From the NCBI RefSeq assembly GCF_041438865.1, contig NZ_CP109450.1, forward strand, positions 620,001-684,000: a DNA stretch of 64,000 nucleotides, in the 5' to 3' direction. The notes below the pieces were generated by a model, which saw only the letters and a program-made list of their open reading frames with translations, was not told where the DNA came from and ran no database searches. The position numbers and the translations under genes were made by a program. Source of the DNA: Streptomyces sp. NBC_01471. GTDB taxonomy: Bacteria > Actinomycetota > Actinomycetes > Streptomycetales > Streptomycetaceae. Each line of letters starts with the position of its first letter. Positions within the stretch are counted from its first letter, which is position 1. Below, piece by piece: positions 62,228 through 64,000 of the stretch.

Positions 62228-62977
62228 ATGCCTCCATCTCAGCCCGTCAGCGCCGCCGCCGTCGACTCCGACACCGCGGCCACCGACCGCGAGCAGCCCC
62301 GGCAGCGGGTGATCGAGGCCGCGGCCGACCTGCTGGCACGTGAGGGCCGCGACGCCGTCACCACCCGCGCGGTCGCGGTCGCGGCCGGTCTGCAGCCACC
62401 GGCCATCTACCGGCTGTTCGGCGACAAGGCCGGGCTCCTCGACGCGGTCGCCGAGTACGGCTTCGCCTCGTTCCTGGCGGCCAAGGAGGCCAAGCGCGCG
62501 GGCCAGGCCCCGCAGGATCCCGTCGAGGACCTGAGGGCCGGCTGGGACCTGGCGGTCGAGTTCGGTCTCGCCCATCCCGCCCTCTACTCGCTGATGTACA
62601 GCGAGCCCACGAGAGCCGCGTCAGCCGCCTTCACGACAGGCATGAAGATCCTCATGGGCCGTATCCGGCGGCTCGCCGCCGACGGCTGGCTCCGCGTCGA
62701 CGAGCACCTCGCGGCCATGCTCATCCACGCCACGGCACGCGGCGCGGTCCTCACCTGGCTGTCCCTGCCCGAGGACGGGCGGGACCCGGCCCTGTTGACC
62801 ACGATGCGGGAGTCCATGGTCACCGCCGTGACCAACCAGGAGCCCGCCGTCCAGACCGCGGGCCCGGCGGGCGCCGCCCGCGCCCTGATCGCCGCACTGC
62901 CCGAACAGTCGGCGCTCAGCGGCGCGGAGCAGCACCTGCTGAGGGAGTGGCTGGGCCGCATCGCATCGGACGGCTGA
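62228..62977 (+). CDS. TetR-family transcriptional regulator
   Basis: 249 residues, long for TetR because of a ~20-residue N-terminal tail. The helix-turn-helix: VIEAAADLLAREGRDAVTTR, AVAVAAGLQPPAIYRLFGDK, AGLLDAVAEYGF, with I-Y-R-L-F-G-D-K-x-x-L-L as the usual end of helix 3. The C-terminal ligand domain has a WHG-like region ALYSLMYSEPTRAAS. It is divergent from the NmrA-like reductase and flanked by two matching 13-bp sites. Likely repressor of itself and the reductase. The ATG directly follows the operator. Confidence 0.9.
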   Translation: MPPSQPVSAAAVDSDTAATDREQPRQRVIEAAADLLAREGRDAVTTRAVAVAAGLQPPAIYRLFGDKAGLLDAVAEYGFASFLAAKEAKRAGQAPQDPVEDLRAGWDLAVEFGLAHPALYSLMYSEPTRAASAAFTTGMKILMGRIRRLAADGWLRVDEHLAAMLIHATARGAVLTWLSLPEDGRDPALLTTMRESMVTAVTNQEPAVQTAGPAGAARALIAALPEQSALSGAEQHLLREWLGRIASDG

Positions 62978-63176
62978 GATCCCGGAGGGCGGCGGGCAGC
63001 CCCGGCGCGGACGGGGCGGGATGTGCTGTTTGCTGCACTCGGCACGGTGAGGACCGCCGGGCCGAGCGCAGCCGCAGGCACCGCGTCTCCATAGCCACAT
63101 TGTCCATAACCCTCGTGCGGACTCCCCATGATCGGCACGTGGACACGGACAGGGCCCGGGACCTCTACTGGAGCCC

Positions 63177-64000
63177 ATGAGTCAGCCCACGAGCCCGCCC
63201 ACGGGCCCGCAGAAGTCCTCACACCGGCCGCGCCCGGGCGGCGCCCGGACCGGGTTCCTCATGGCGGTGACCTCCATGGCCACCGTTCAGCTCGGCTCGG
63301 CCCTGACGGTGCCTCTGTTCGGCGAACTCGGCGCACTGAGCGCGGCGGGACTGCGTCTGGGCTGGGCCGGCCTGATTCTCCTGGTCCTCATCCGGCCCCG
63401 GCGCAGCGACTTCACCCGCCCGGACCTGCTGGCCTGCTCCGTGCTCGGCACCGCGACCGCGGGCATGATGCTCTTCTTCATGCTCGCCCTCACCCGCCTG
63501 CCGCTCGGCACCGCGAGCGCCCTGGAGTTCCTCGGGCCGCTGGCCGTCTCCCTGTACGGGCCCGGACACGGCCGCAGGGCATGGACCGGGGCGGCCGCGA
63601 TCGGCGTCGTGCTGCTGACCGAGCCCTGGCACGGCGGCCTCGATCCGCTCGGTGCCGGATACGCGCTGGCCGCCGCGGTCTGCTGGGCCGCCTACATCCT
63701 GCTGACCCAGCGCGTCGGTGACAGCGTGACCGGACTGAAGGGACTGGCCGTCTCCATGCCCGTGGCGGGCGTGCTCGGCATGCTCGTCGCCGCACCGGCC
63801 GTCTCGTCCCATGTGACCTGGCCGAGCCTGTGGATCATGCTCGGGCTGGCCGCCCTCAGCCCCGTGCTGCCGTTCGCCCTCGAATTCCTCGCCCTGCGCC
63901 GCCTGACCACGTCCGCCTTCGGCACCCTGATGAGCCTGGAACCCGGTATCGCCATGCTGATCGGCCTCCTGGTGCTGGGCCAGATACCCGGCCCCGCACC
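63177..64000 (+). CDS. EamA-family exporter (RhtA-like), truncated by window edge
   Basis: 274 codons are visible from ATG 63177, with GGAG 3 bases upstream, and the frame runs off the right edge. About ten membrane helices, with two EamA halves: TSMATVQLGSALTVPLFGEL, LSAAGLRLGWAGLILLVLIR, MLALTRLPLGTASALEFLGP, then AAAVCWAAYILLTQRVGDSV and MSLEPGIAMLIGLLVLGQIP. This is the RhtA threonine/homoserine-exporter branch: the ALEFLGPL and SLEPGIAMLIGLLVLGQ boxes agree. The export substrate in Streptomyces is unknown. Confidence 0.9.
   Translation, partial: MSQPTSPPTGPQKSSHRPRPGGARTGFLMAVTSMATVQLGSALTVPLFGELGALSAAGLRLGWAGLILLVLIRPRRSDFTRPDLLACSVLGTATAGMMLFFMLALTRLPLGTASALEFLGPLAVSLYGPGHGRRAWTGAAAIGVVLLTEPWHGGLDPLGAGYALAAAVCWAAYILLTQRVGDSVTGLKGLAVSMPVAGVLGMLVAAPAVSSHVTWPSLWIMLGLAALSPVLPFALEFLALRRLTTSAFGTLMSLEPGIAMLIGLLVLGQIPGPA

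Overview
The window is about 64 kb of very GC-rich DNA, dense with genes. Third-codon positions are almost always G or C, GTG and TTG starts are common, and the gene content matches a Streptomyces or close relative. The content includes CobF, DUF2510 and DUF3048 proteins, many MarR/TetR/PadR regulators paired with the gene beside them, secreted glycoside hydrolases, and an SGNH lipase. There is one tRNA gene, tRNA-Pro(GGG). I saw no rRNA, CRISPR array, transposase or phage gene. Both edges cut a gene: a membrane protein on the left and an EamA exporter on the right.

Left part (1-18 kb): metabolic and regulatory units. In order these are a MarR/membrane protein divergon; a 3-hydroxyisobutyryl-CoA hydrolase preceded by the last ~45 codons of a lost acyl-CoA dehydrogenase; an amidohydrolase plus NCS1 permease with a TetR regulator across a 35-bp inverted repeat; a DUF3048 lipoprotein; the tRNA; DUF309; CobF; a FadH-type dienoyl-CoA reductase with a nearby PadR regulator; a DUF2510 protein; three GNAT acetyltransferases, two of them tandem paralogs; a MarR/MBL-hydrolase divergon; and a TauE-type exporter.

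Middle (18-45 kb): a polysaccharide island. Three secreted glycoside hydrolases (GH31, GH55, GH71) sit beside a Wzx/Wzy-type assembly locus. That locus has an initiating sugar-phosphate transferase, GDP-mannose dehydratase and GDP-fucose synthase, two glycosyltransferases, a hexapeptide acyltransferase, a polymerase-like membrane protein, a flippase, and a Wzz/BY-kinase-like protein whose nucleotide-binding motifs are degenerate. It also has a secreted propeller/FN3/LamG/DNRLRE protein, a lipoprotein, a TagD-like cytidylyltransferase facing a CDP-alcohol phosphotransferase, and a STAND ATPase without a DNA-binding domain. The likely product is a fucose-derived exopolysaccharide, possibly carrying an alcohol phosphate. 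Two structural features mark the island: three tail-to-tail gene overlaps of 22, 28 and 41 bp, and a G6-G7 tract just before several start codons.

Right part (45-64 kb): a five-gene operon joins a CocE/NonD hydrolase to a complete OpuC-type osmoprotectant/quaternary-amine ABC importer. It is followed by a nitrobindin-like protein and a FAD monooxygenase/MarR divergon. Next comes an operon with an amino-acid ABC importer, a GNAT and two FMN-dependent monooxygenases, laid out like the yxe/snaA sulfur-compound scavenging operons. An NmrA-type reductase/TetR divergon and the truncated EamA exporter close the window. Most divergons carry clear inverted repeats, which are listed as probable operators. 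All functions are inferred from sequence reading alone; no database search was run.
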